This document shows, one piece after another, positions 34,447-45,795 of a DNA stretch of 64,000 nucleotides. Under the pieces are notes generated by a model, which worked only from the letters and a program-made list of their open reading frames with translations, did not search any database and had not been told where the DNA came from. Positions within the stretch are counted from its first letter, which is position 1. Each line of letters opens with the position of its first letter. The DNA comes from Litsea cubeba (taxonomy: Eukaryota; Streptophyta; Magnoliopsida; Laurales; Lauraceae). Both the position numbers and the translations under genes were made by a program. The DNA lies in contig CM022953.1 of the NCBI GenBank assembly GCA_012931725.1, positions 59,909,354 through 59,973,353 of the forward strand, written 5' to 3'.

Positions 34447-34713
34447 GTGCAAATGCATTCTGCACGACATATATTAACTGTGCAAAATAATTTTGCACGA
34501 CAAATGTATGCCCTGTAGAATTCATGTGCCCAGCACACATATGCCGTGCATTTGTTTTTTGCACTGGATACATTTGCCGTGCAAAATTCATTTGCACAGC
34601 ATATGTATGCCGTGCAAGTGTTATGCATGGCTCATGTCTACCATGCAAAATTCATTTGCACGAAGTATGTGTGCCGTGCAAATACACCATGCACGAACCT
34701 GCGATGCCGAGCA
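34447..34713. repeat. MULE2 palindrome array D, about nine 33 bp units
   Basis: GTGCA-type motifs are at 34447, 34480, 34513 (CTGTA), 34546, 34579 and 34612, then at 34643, 34676 and 34709. TGCAC-type motifs are at 34461, 34494, 34527 (TGCCC), 34560 and 34593, then at 34624, 34657 and 34690. The spacing is 33 bp throughout except one 2 bp loss near 34620. The layout, alternating inverted pentamers upstream of the PMD gene, is the same as array C of MULE1 but with a different core motif. Confidence 0.88.
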
Positions 34714-35194
34714 TATCAAGATGAATCCATCGTTCTTTTTTTTTTTTCAAAATGCACAGAGATTATGCTTTGGATGAGAAAGAGGAGAAAAAGAAGAAAT
34801 TACAACCCTAATGCAAACGGTTTGCATGTAATCTTTGACTAAAAAAACTACGACCTAAAAAGAATGTCAAAATTACAACCTAAAAGGAATGTGAAGAAGA
34901 TAAAGAAGAAGAATAACTCACCTTCTTGGATTCGTATGAAGAAGAAGAAAAAGAAGAAGAAGAAAGGCGCTGGGCAGTGGAGCTTTTTGGAGCGCATCGT
35001 GCTGCTATCGTCTTCAAACTTCAAACCATCGACGAGAGGGAACGTTGGAGGAGGGGAAGCTCGTGGGCAATTTGAGAAATATGGTGGGTGGGCTCAGCAA
35101 ACTCTTTTCCAATACAAACATATGGTGGGTGGGTTCAGCATGTGGGTGTGTACAGCAATAGTAGTGGGTGTGTTTAGAATCACCCTTCAGAAAA

Positions 35195-35962
35195 ATATAA
35201 AAGATTAGAAACATATATAAAATAAAATTAATATTAAAATTAAAAATATGAATTCATATATCTAATTCTGGCATAACAAAATGTCCAATCCTATCACATC
35301 CATAATCCCCAATGGACACTGGCATTGTGATATGGTCTCCAATCCAACGTGCAAGTAAAGCACACAACTACCAAGAATCCTGCTATTGGCAGTGTTGATA
35401 GTTCCAAGTTCCAACTCACACACAATCTTTTCACTCACAAAAAAAAAGCATACAGATTACAGAAAAGAAAAAATAGAACCCATTCCAGGCTTCCAGCACT
35501 CAGACCGCAATCGGGCAAAAAATATGAAAGCAAAACAGTGGCAGCCCATATGAAAGAAAAAAAAAGAGAAGACTGGGAACAAGACGAGCAGTTGTACTTA
35601 GAATGAAATGGGCAGCAGCAGCGTACAAGAGCAGCAGGGAGAAGACGCGCAGCCCAGCCGCCTAGGCCCCAGCGCAGGTAGGCAGCAGCACAACAGTGTA
35701 GAACGTTGAAGAAGAGAGCAGCCTAGGCCTCAGCGCAGGTAGGCAGCAACGATTTTTTCTCTTCTTTCTTCCCCTCTTTTTCTTCCTTCTGTTCTCTTTC
35801 TTTCAATCGATTTATTAGGGTTTTCTTGTTAAAAGAGTAATCCTGTATAAGTTTAAAAAGTCACAGCGACCCACTGCTTTTTCTGTTTTTTATAGCCTTT
35901 ACTAGTGGGAGGTACGTGCACGAGTTGTCACTCAAAGCGTCTAATTCCTTTAGCACAAGCTA
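35195..35962. other. Unassigned sequence
   Basis: There is no gene I recognise. A motif CAGCCTAGGCCTCAGCGCAG with GTAGGCAGCA is present twice (about 35658 and 35720), a 60-65 bp tandem pair. Confidence 0.4.
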
Positions 35963-36106
35963 TGTTAGTAGCAAATTAGTCGAGTTCAGTGATAAGCCAG
36001 GAAGATCCCAAAGAGTGCCCATTCACAACCCAAAGTATTTTGACTAAGAGCTGTCATGCATAGGACATGCTTGATCATGAGCTTGCTTAAGAATAGGTCA
36101 AGCAGT

Positions 36107-36270
36107 AATTATTTAATTTTGAATAATTTTCAGCTGCCTTATTGTCATTAGCCGTTAGTGTCCTATTTCTTAGCGATGTGATCTAAGAATTATTTAATTT
36201 TGAATAGTTTTCGGCTGCCTTATTGTCATTAGCCGTTCGTGTCCTATTTCTTAGGGATGTGATCTAAGAA
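36107..36270 (+). repeat. 81 bp tandem duplication in the Gypsy 5' LTR
   Basis: AATTATTTAATTTTGAATA starts at 36107 and again at 36188. Both copies run to GATGTGATCTAAG. Confidence 0.85.
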
Positions 36271-36446
36271 TTAGGAATAGTTATTAATTCTCTTTTGTAT
36301 TTAAACTCTTTTATAGTTATTAATGAGGCAAGCTTATTCCAATTAAAATTCTTGTGGTCTATTCTTACCCTGAGTAGAATTCTATCTTCACTAAACAATT
36401 TTATAGCTTTGATCAGGACCTATCATTGGTATCAGAGCTACTTCAT

Positions 36447-37688
36447 TGTGGCAACAAATAAGGAAAGGATCGAGATTTTAGAGGCTGGACTTGGAGGACT
36501 CCAAAGTAGCTTTAGCCGAATGGAGATTGGTGTATCTGATAAGTTGCACCAATTAGAAGACGCCATCAGCAAAATATCCAAAGTCCTATCTCCTAATGGG
36601 CGTTCTCGCAACATAAGAGAAGAATCTTGAGACAACTCTGAAAGAGAACGGCAATTGTTCTCTTCCAATTTAGCTCAAATTAGCCAAATTTTTAGTTCCC
36701 TCGATTTTCTGGAGATGACCCCACCGAATGGTTCACAAGAGTGGATCAGTTTTTTTAGTATCAAGGCACACTTAAATCACAGAAGGTGTCCTTGGCCTCT
36801 TTCCATTTGGAAGGCGAGGCTAATCAATGGTGGCAATGGTTGAGAAGATCCTATAAGGATGAAGACAAGGAGGTGCCATGGGGAACTTTTCAAGAAGAAC
36901 TTTGGGCAAGATTTGGTCCTACCGAATGTGAGGACTTTGATGAAACCTTGTCAAAGGTTAAACAGGTGGGCTCCTTACGTGATTATCAAAAGGAGTTCGA
37001 ACGGCTGGGAAATCGGGTACAAGATTGGACACATAGGAGGCCTCAAACCAGAAATAGCTGATGGCATAAGAATGTTCAAGCCGAAATCGTTAAAAGAAGC
37101 TATTAGCCTTGCACGGATGAAAGATGAGCAGCTGATTTGCCAAAGGAAATCCACACGGCCTTTGAATCGATCCATTGTTGACTCCCCTTCTCCAACGAAA
37201 TTCAAGACAGCTTCGCCTATGAAAAGGCTCACTTGGGATGAGATGCAGAAGAGAAGGGCACAAGGGCTATGCTTTAATTGTGATGAGAAACTTACACCTG
37301 GTCATAGGTGTAAAGGGCCACAACTTCTACTGTTAGAAGGTAGCAATGAATATTCAAATGATGAAGAAACCGAAGGCTCAATGGAATCCCAACCCGAGAT
37401 AGCACTTCATGCACTTTCAGGATGGACATCCTATAAAACAATGAGGGTAATGGCAAAGATTGGACCCTATGAGGTGGTTGTTCTAATTGATAGCGGGTCT
37501 ACTCATAATTTTATTAGTGAAAGGGTGGCCAATATGTTGGAATTACCAGTAGTCCCAACCGAACCTTTCAATGTCAAGGTAGCGAATGGCATGCCATTAA
37601 AATGCCAAGGAAGATTCGAAAATGTCCAAGTCCTACTCCAAGGTATTCCTTTTGTCCTCACTCTATATGTTTTACCTTTAATTGGGCT
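36447..37688 (+). pseudogene. Gypsy 1 gag-protease, broken
   Basis: The expected start Met appears as GTG at about 36447, before ATNKERIEILE. A stop at 36628-36630 follows REES. Next comes the retrotransposon-gag core (SFHLEGEANQWWQW at about 36795, WGTFQEELWARFGP). A frameshift at about 37020-37030 leads to GLKPEIADGIRMFKP. The zinc knuckle is LCFNCDEKLTPGHRC (about 37270), and the protease motif is VLIDSGSTHNFI (about 37480). The frame ends in LPLIGL, where the solo LTR is inserted. Confidence 0.85.
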
Positions 37689-40600
37689 TGTCAGACCCCG
37701 ACCCAGGTTTGGAATATTTAATTATATTTTAATCGTGATTAGTTGATAAGTGGGGTTAGTGGATGATTAGCTTAATTTTTAAGCTAGATTAGAATGTTGG
37801 AATAGCTTTGGGAAGTCTCGAGAGTCGTTGACTTAGGCTTGACGCGGGCCGGGGCGCCCGTGTGTTGTATATGAAACTTGGGGGTTTAACCTTGATTTTT
37901 TTAAAATCCCAACTTTTGTTTAATTTGACTCATTTCATTTAGATTATCAAATTTCATGTTTTGACCATTTTGATTTAATGATCAGAAATCGCGTTTTTCG
38001 AGAAAAAAGGGGCAAAATTGACCTTTCACACAAAATTTGTACCCAAATTTCGAAAATTTCAGAAAGTGACAAAAATATACTTTTTGGAGAATAGAAATTT
38101 TTTTGATCGTTTTTGTCTTCTTCGTCGTTTCTATTCGGGGCCCGCAAATACCAATTTCAGCCTTATGAAGATTGGGACCCACAAACCCATCTTATAAGAG
38201 AATAGTCTCTTCTCCCTTTCATTCTATCCTCTTCCTGCAACATTTTGGAGCCAAGGGTTTTCCCCTCTCCCAGCACTCTTTCTCTCTCCTCTAGAGCACC
38301 CATCTCTTGAAGATTTCTTGAAGGATTGATCTCCTAGGCTTCTTCCTCCCTCTTCAAGCTTTCCAAAGAACCTCTTTTCAAAGGATTTGAGCTAGGGCAA
38401 AGCTTTCTCTCAAGCTTCTCTTCATTGTTTGAGCTCTTCAAGGTTAGCAATGGCTTTCCAATCTTGAAATCTTGGTTCTCCTCTTTATTTAGAATGTTTT
38501 CATCACATATGCAAGAGTTTTCCTTTGAGATTTACAAATGATTGATTTTAGGGTTCTTCTTGGGAAACTTTTGGGGGTTTTTGTAGATTTGGAGCTTGAG
38601 GCCCTATAGAGTTGTTTGAAGAGTGATTTATCTCTCCTTTTGGCTTGAGGCAAGTAAATTTTCATAGATTAAGATTTATTGATCTTCTATATTGTGAATG
38701 TTGGGTTTTTCTATGCATCTCTCTTCATTTCTACTTCCCCTCTTTGATCATTAGATGGATTACTTTGATATGTTCATGAAATAGTCTCATCTATCTACCT
38801 TGAGTTGTTGTTTTCAACAATGTAAAGATTTTGGATCAAATATGTTTAGCTAAATGATGTTTAATGCTTTGTTTAAATTTGATTTGTTTGAGGGTTTGAA
38901 TGAATTATTGTGATGGTTCAATGGAGTTGAATGAAGATATGAGGGACCCAAGTTGTATGGAAGATACATATGTAAGAGAAGGAAGAAGAGAGAAGTGTAG
39001 AAATCAGAAAAGGGGGCAGGAAAACACCCCCTGACGAGTTGGACAGAAGACCAGCTCGCTATAGCGAGCCAGTCCTCTGCCCGGCGAGTGTCAGGCAGAA
39101 GCCCAGCTCGCTATAGCGAGCTTGGGCCCGCTATAGTGAGCTAGGCTTCTGGGATGGGGTCTGTTTAGCCCATTTTCTGGGCTGTCTTAAGGGCCTGTTG
39201 AGACCAGTTTTGAGGCCTGATTTAGCCTGATTCAAGGCCTGCCTTAAGGCCTGTTTCAGCCTGTTTAAAGGCCCGTTCTAGGCCTGGTTACAGCTGGTTT
39301 AGGGCCCATGTTCCCTACCCATCCTAGGCTCATTAACAGTCTTCTCCTTGGCCCTTGTCTCCCCATAGTTTGGAGCCCAATTCAATCCTCATTTGACATA
39401 TAAAAGACCGAAAATGATACTTTGATTTGAACTACTATGAATAGTGAAACTTTATTGAGAAGGTGATGAAACCTCTTGATGTTTAAATCACCTGGGAAAT
39501 GATTCAAGCCTTTTCATACACTTTATCTCCTAAATTGTTAATGATCTTCAGTGGCACCAAATTCCTCAATTAATAGCGACATTAGGAGACTAAGTGTGTG
39601 TTGAGACAAACCATGATAAGCCTTTGAACCATTACACACTAAATTCATTTCATGTTAGAAAGCTTTGCCGAGTCCGTTTATAAATCAGTTTAAATGTTTT
39701 GAGTACTTTACCACATTTATGAACATTGATAAGACTACTCATCTTATTTTGCTCGGAGTTGTCAGTATGTGAGATATGTATTTGTTCGGAGTAGTTTTCT
39801 TATCGATTTTAGAAATATATCTTTATGAACGGATTTGTATCATTTCGAGGTTCCGAATTTTTACTCTAATGGCACCACTAAGCTAGGTTACCTTGTCGGG
39901 CTGATCACCCGGCTTGGGATCTTTAAATTATCTGCCAGCGGCAGCTTGGATTCTGTCTGTATCGACCATGGCAACGGTTTTGTATCCGGTCCCACGTGTA
40001 GTGGCTACGGTTCTGTTTGATAACGACTTTGTTCGTTCTGGTCCACGATTAGTGGCTACGGTTTCTGTCTGCTCTTGTTACTTCGGTAACATGAGAATAT
40101 AGCTATACGTGGTTTGCCAATGTTTTATCCGTTTGATGTTTTACTATATGGTTTTGTGTATTTCAACTCGTTATAGTCTTGGAATTCGTTAATATATAAG
40201 ATGTCGATCTTTTATCTTGTCATTTCTGTTATTTAGGATTTTAATCGTAGTTCTCATTTATTTAATATTTTACTCTTTCTATCATCCTATTATATGTTAT
40301 ATTTGCTTGCCAGACCGTCGTGTCTGACCCTTTTTGCTTGGTGCCAGATGTTGAGCCCCTTGCCGTAGAGGCGCACTTTGAGGCGGACCCAGTAGTTCTT
40401 GTGGAACGCGAGTGGCAGCCTGATGTTGTCGCTTAGACGTCGGGTTGTTTCCGGAGCTTCGATCACATTTTGAGAAAGATTCTATTTTTGGGAACTTGAT
40501 TGTAGCCATTATTGGCTTATTTTTAGGAAATTGTAATTATTGACTAATTAACTTTTGTATTTAACTTGAAACTAATGTTGGGGCCTATCTATGGAAAGTT

Positions 40601-40853
40601 TCTCATTTTGATACTAGTCTTGAGCGTTCTCATTATACACATATGTTATGGACTTTTATGTTTGCTACATGCTTCCACGTAATTTATTCGTGTGAATGTG
40701 ATTCTTATTAATCATTGTTGGATCGATTTTCGAGGATCCTTATCGCGGAAACCTGTGGGAAACTAGCGTGTATAGGAGGAATTTTCCGACCCGTCGCATC
40801 ACGACCCCGGATTAAGGTCTTGTTTAACGGGACTTCGGTCCGGGGGCGTGACA
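37689..40853 (+). mobile_element. Solo LTR, 3.17 kb, inserted in Gypsy 1
   Basis: It starts TGTCAGACCCCGACCC and ends GGGGGCGTGACA. It is flanked by GGGCT (37684-37688) and AGGCT (40854-40858), a 5 bp target duplication with one change. Removing it restores the Gypsy protease-RT junction. No gag, pol, primer-binding site or internal LTR boundary is visible, so it looks like an LTR left after unequal recombination of a large-LTR Gypsy element. It contains two perfect 16 bp palindromes GCTCGCTATAGCGAGC (39054-39069 and 39106-39121) and a degenerate third (about 39126-39142). Confidence 0.88.
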
Positions 40854-40858
40854 AGGCT

Positions 40859-42359
40859 GGATTTGGTCTTAGGTGTCCATTGGTTGGAACAATTGGGAAC
40901 GGTGGTCTGTAATTGGAAGCAATTAATAATGGATTTCCAATGGAACAACCGAACTCAGAATTTGCAAGGGATTGATGCACAATCAATTCAACCCGCATCA
41001 ATGAAAGCTATTTCCAAAGATATACGGCAAGGGAGCTCCATGTTTGCTATTTGTCTTCAATCCACAGCCGATCCTACATCACAGGATGTCAATCATGAGA
41101 TGAAACAATTATTGGAGAAATTTGAAGACTTGTTCCAAGAGCCGACACAACTCCCTCCTACAAGAGAAGTAGATCATCACATCAATTTGAAAGAAGGAAC
41201 AGAGCCCATTAATGTGAAACCATACAGGTATGCCTATTTTCAAAAAGATGAAAATGAAAAAAAAGTTCGTGACATGTTAAAATTGGGGCTTATAAGATCT
41301 AGTACTAGTCCTTTTTCATCTCCTGTTTTATTAGTCAAAAAGAAAGATGGTTCATGGCATTTTTGCACTGACTATAGAGCACTTAATGCTGTAACCATCA
41401 AAGATAGATTTCCAATTCCTATAGTTGATGACATCCTTGATGATCTCCATGGAGCTACTTATTTCACCAAACTTGACTTACGGGCGGGATACCACCAGGT
41501 ACGAGTGCACCCCACAGACATTCATAAAACTGCCTTTCGTATTCATAATGGTCATTATGAATACTTAGTTATGCCTTTTGGTCTTTGTAATGCTCCATCT
41601 ACCTTTCAAGCAATTATGAATTCAATATTTCGCCCGTACCTCCGCAAATTTATACTAGTCTTCTTTGATGACATTTTAATTTATAGCTCCAATTGGACAA
41701 TGCATCTTGAACATGTTCAAAAAGCTTTTAAAGTATTAAGGCAACATCACTTTTTTGTCAAATTCAACAAATGTGCCTTCGGTCTACAAGAATTGGAATA
41801 CTTAGGGCATATTGTAACTTCTCAAGGAGTTAAGGTGGATCAAGGAAAAATTAAAACTATGCTGACTTGGCCTATGCCTACTAATGTCTCTGAGTTGTGT
41901 GGATTTTTAGGACTTACAGGTTATTACCGAAAATTTGTCCGCAACTATGGCATCATAGCACGTCCTCTCACCAACCTCCTAAAAAAGGGACATTTTGGAT
42001 GGCCAGATGAAGCAGAAATTGCTTTCCAAGAACTCAAAAAGGGCATGACTACAACACCAACACTTGCAATGCCAAGTTTCAACAATCGGATGCTTCAGGG
42101 GGAGGGCATAGGGGCCATTCTAACTCAATAAGGAAGGCCTATTGCATTCATGAGTCAGGCCTTGGGCACCACCAAATGCTCATGGTCCATTTATGCAAAA
42201 GAAATGCCAGCAATCATTCATGCAATTCGGACATGGAGACCATATTTGCTGGGCCGAAAGTTTTACATCCAAACTGATCAACGCAACCTCAAGTAGTTGT
42301 TGGAACAATGCATGTCAACACCTGAGCAACAAAAGTGGGTGACTAAATTGCTTGCTATG
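40859..42359 (+). pseudogene. Gypsy 1 reverse transcriptase and RNase H, truncated
   Basis: It continues the frame from 37688 (LDLVLGVHWLEQLG). The reverse transcriptase is complete: PFSSPVLLVKKKDGSW, FCTDYRALN, KLDLRAGYHQVRV, MPFGLCNAPSTFQ and the catalytic VFFDDILIYS at about 41660-41690, with conserved DD. Then LTGYYRKFVRNYG. In the RNase H a frame change at about 42090 removes the D-containing TDAS block. In-frame stops at 42129-42131 and about 42295 follow. The sequence ends at WVTKLLAM, where the next LTR begins. Confidence 0.9.
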
Positions 42360-44449
42360 TGATCGTCAGCCCCAAGTGCATGGCCGCGATTGTAGTAATA
42401 AATAACTCGGTGAAGTTCGAGGTCGATCCACAGGGAGTAATTACTTAAATAAAACCTGTCCTATTTGAAATCTAGTACTAGCCTAATAAAATCTATACAA
42501 ATCAAGTATCCTACTTGCATGAAATAATTAATTACAAGTCTGAAATATTAATTACAATTAGAAATAAAAATCTTAAACTAAAAACTTAGTCTAATCTAAT
42601 TACTGCATTCACCATAAGAGTTGTTAGAACAACCAATTTGTAGTGATTATTTAGATACCTAAAAATAAAAATAAAAGAAAATAAAATAAAATCAGAGAAT
42701 AAAAAGATGGATCTTAATTCTAAAATAATGCAATAGCTACTTTGCTGAATGTCATCAATAAAAACCAAGACCACCGTACCAAGTGTGTACTGTCACTTAC
42801 ACACAAACATTCGATGTTGACCCATTGGTGAAAACCAAGACCCCATGAACTTGATTCATTAAAGAAAGCCCCATTGCAAGCAAATAACCATTACAAGATT
42901 GTTTGAATTAAAATATACTTCATCCAAACTTACCCTTAGACACCCGAAATACTAAACGGAGGAGAAGGACTCGCGGTCTAGAATGGCGACCCAACCGTCT
43001 CTCATTTTGCGATCTGAAATCCAAGCAAGAGAAGATGATTTATGGCTGGTTTGGTGATGGAGAAACGCTAGCAATGGCGGCGGAGCGACGGCGTAAAAAT
43101 CCAAGTAGTGGTGTGCCTTTGAGAAGACCTTGGATGAAGTAGTGATGGAAGTAGGGAGAGATGGAGGAAAATAATGAAAATGAGGGATTTGCAAGTTGCT
43201 GGTCGTCCAAGAGGGATGGGGTTATGGGATTTTATGTGCAGCCCGTATTGGGGTCTTTTTATATTTTTTTGATAAGGTTTGTTGCAATGGATTTGGATTT
43301 AGTAGAGTTTGAAGTGTGGGGTCCAAGTTGGGATAGGATTTGGAGGGCTGAGATTGAACAATCTTGGGATCTTCTTGTTGATTGGCTTGCTACCAAAAGT
43401 CCTTAATTTAAACTTGTCTTTGTAGCTTGCTTTTCTTGAAAAGGGTCCCACTTTGGCTAAGAAACAATTCAAATCTGAAATTTCAGATTTGAAACAAATC
43501 TTGAGATGCATGTGGACCCTCATCTTGGACGTGTGAATGCTTTGGATAGAGGTGTTGGATGTGCAACACTTTCTTTGGAAAAATCTTGGTTTGCAAACTT
43601 TCAAAATTTGGAATGGTATCTTGATTGATATCCAACTTGTAGAGTATTTAAGGAAACTTGGACTCTTTGGATTTATCTTCCAACTTGGATTGCTTGGCTT
43701 GCAAGAATCTTGAATTATTTTTAAACTTCTTCATGGCTTGAGAATCTCTTAACATGGGCCCACTTTCTCCTTAAAAAGCATCTCAAATCTGAAATTAATT
43801 TCATTGCACACATGACATAAGAGTGGCCCCACTTTGCAATGCTTTTCCATGGACGTCCATGCCTACTCTCCTTCAAATTCAGACTTTTAAAATTTCAAGA
43901 AGATCTTGACCCAAATCTGAAATTCAGATTTTTATTTGCAACTTGTAAGAGATGATGGGCCCCACTTGTGTGTGCAATCTTCTCTTGGATGTCATCTTTA
44001 ATTCTTCAATTGATTTCTCTCCCTCGCGGGTCCCAATTTATGAAATTCCCTACAAAAATAAAAGCAAGGATTAAAGAATACTCTAATCATAAAGGTAGGG
44101 AATGATGCAATATGCGGGTCGACCCAATTCACACTAAATGGATGCTTAAAATGTCACCGTTTTATAAAAAAAAAATTCTTTAATTAAATCAATGGTGCAA
44201 AGAAAATTCATCATTTTATGTGTGAACAAAAAGTTATGAGGAATTTTATGACTTCCAATGCCAAATATATAGAAATTCATGATTGTATGTAAAAATGCAA
44301 TTTTTTCAATAAATTTTGACTTGAATTTGAACTTTGATGCTCAAAACATAAAATCATGATTTTCTTACTAAAACAGTGCATGATTTGAAGAATAAGTCCT
44401 TAATTACTCTAAAATGATGATGAAATCATGCATTTTTAGGGACTTATCA
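42360..44449 (-). repeat. LTR element 2, 3' LTR
   Basis: 2,090 bp with TG...CA ends. Its first part (42360 to about 43405) aligns with 44743-45780. Confidence 0.8.
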
Positions 44450-44742
44450 CACTCCCCAACCAGCATTTTGCTAGTCCCGAGCAAAATATGTGAACTATGG
44501 TAGTGTTCTAGTCTACTCTAATATAAACTAAATGCAAAGACAAAAAGGAAAACACCACTTTCGCTGGTACTCTCGGCTGCATTTAGCATATGCAGCAAGC
44601 CCTTAAACCCCTAGGTTACCCCTAGTGGACGAGTTGCGCCTCGTGAGGGTTTGCAGTGCCCACAAAATTCATTTACCTAAAAGTGAAAGAAAGTCAATGG
44701 AAGGTTTTTCAAAAGACGATTAAGTCAAATCCGCCAAAAACT

Positions 44743-45795
44743 TGATCGTCAGCCCCAAGTGCAAGGCTGCGATTGTAGTAATAAATAACTCGGTGAAGTC
44801 CGAGGTCGATCCACAGGGAGTAATTACTTAAATAAAACCTGTCCTATTTGAAATCTAGTACTAGCCTAATAAAATCTATACAAATCAAGTATCCTACTTG
44901 CATGAAATAATTAATTACAAGTCTGAAATATTAATTACAATTAGAAATAAAAATCTTAAACTAAAAACTTAGTCTAATCTAATTACTACATTCACCATAA
45001 GAGTTGTTAGAACAACCAATTTGTAGTGATTGTTTAGATACCTAAAAAATAAAATAAAAGAAGATAAAATAAAATTAGAGAATAAAAAGATGGATCTTAA
45101 TTCTAAAATAATGCAATAGCTGCTTTGCTGAATGTCATCAATAAAAACCAAGACCACCGTACCAAGTGTGTACTGTCACTTACACACAAACATTCGATGT
45201 TGACCCATTGGTGAAAACCAAGACCCCATGAACTTGATTCATTAAAGAAAGCCCCATTGCAAGCAAATAACCATTACAAGATTGTTTGAATTAAAATATA
45301 CTTCATCCAAACTTACCCTTAGACACCCGAAATACTAAACGGAGGAGAAGGACTCGCGGTCTAGAACGGCGACCCAACCGTCTCTCATTTTGCGATCTGA
45401 AATCCAAGCAAGAGAAGATGATTTATGGCTGGTTTGGTGATGGAGAAACGCTAGCAACGGCGGCGGAGCGACGGCGTAAAAATCCAAGTGGTGGTGTGCC
45501 TTTGAAGAGACCTTGGATGAAGTAGGGAGAGATGGAGGAAAATAATGAAAATGAGGGATTTGCAAGTTGCTGGTCATCCAAGAGGGATGGGGGAATGGGA
45601 TTTTATGTGCAGCCCATACTGGGGTCTTTTTTATATTTTTTTGATAATGTTTGTTGCAATGAATTTGGATTTGGTAGAGTTTGAAATGTGGGGTCCAAGT
45701 TGGGATAGGATTTGGAGGGCTGAGATTGAACAATCTTGGGATCTTCTTGTTGATTGGCTTGCTACCAAAAGTCCTTCTTAATTTAAACTTGTCGT
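44743..45795 (-). repeat. LTR element 2, 5' LTR (truncated)
   Basis: It begins TGATCGTCAGCCCCAAGTG and stops about 1,050 bp in, where TGTTAACAC of the next LTR starts. Confidence 0.8.

Larger units (their letters stand above)
32575..35185 (-). mobile_element. MULE2: transposase-less PMD-carrying Mutator-like element
   Basis: This 2,611 bp element has a perfect 9 bp target duplication TTCAGAAAA (32566-32574, 35186-35194), the Mutator hallmark. The ends are inverted: left GGGTGATTCTATATGCACCC; right, reverse complemented, GGGTGATTCTAAACACACCC. Both then reach GCTGTACACACCCACAT about 28-33 bp in. It contains a truncated PMD gene on the minus strand and a 33-bp-phased palindrome array upstream of it, and has no transposase. 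Its ends are unlike those of MULE1. Confidence 0.92.
35963..42359 (+). mobile_element. Gypsy (Ty3-type) retrotransposon 1, broken by two insertions
   Basis: A primer-binding site TGGTATCAGAGC at about 36427 follows a probable 5' LTR (TGTTAGTAGC at 35963 to ...CCTATCA at about 36425). The gag-protease part runs to 37688. A solo LTR then interrupts it, and reverse transcriptase and RNase H continue at 40859-42359, where a second LTR element cuts it off. No 3' LTR is seen. The 5' LTR start is inferred only from the TG and general composition. Confidence 0.8.
42360..45795 (-). mobile_element. LTR element 2 (Gypsy-like, internally deleted, truncated)
   Basis: The 3' LTR at 42360-44449 (2,090 bp; plus-strand ends TGATCGTCAGCC and GGGACTTATCA) is followed by a purine tract, seen on plus as CACTCCCCAACC (44450-44461). 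Only 293 bp of internal sequence remain (44450-44742). The 5' LTR starts at 44743 and is about 96-98% similar over the visible part. It is cut at 45795 by the next LTR. Next to the 5' LTR the minus strand reads AGTTTTTGGCGG, a candidate primer-binding site. No coding domains are left. Confidence 0.75.

Noticed and set aside
34412..34842. Several 60-98 codon open frames in both strands rich in Cys, His and Met
   Set aside because: They are translations of the 33 bp repeat array D. The period keeps many frames open, and no domain is present.
40297..40450. Short coding-like stretch in the solo LTR
   Set aside because: No known domain, and its position inside an LTR makes a host gene unlikely.
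42952..43604. Possible small genes in the LTR at 42360-44449, also present at 45335-45781
   Set aside because: The frames repeat in both LTRs but differ by frameshifts and have no recognisable domain.
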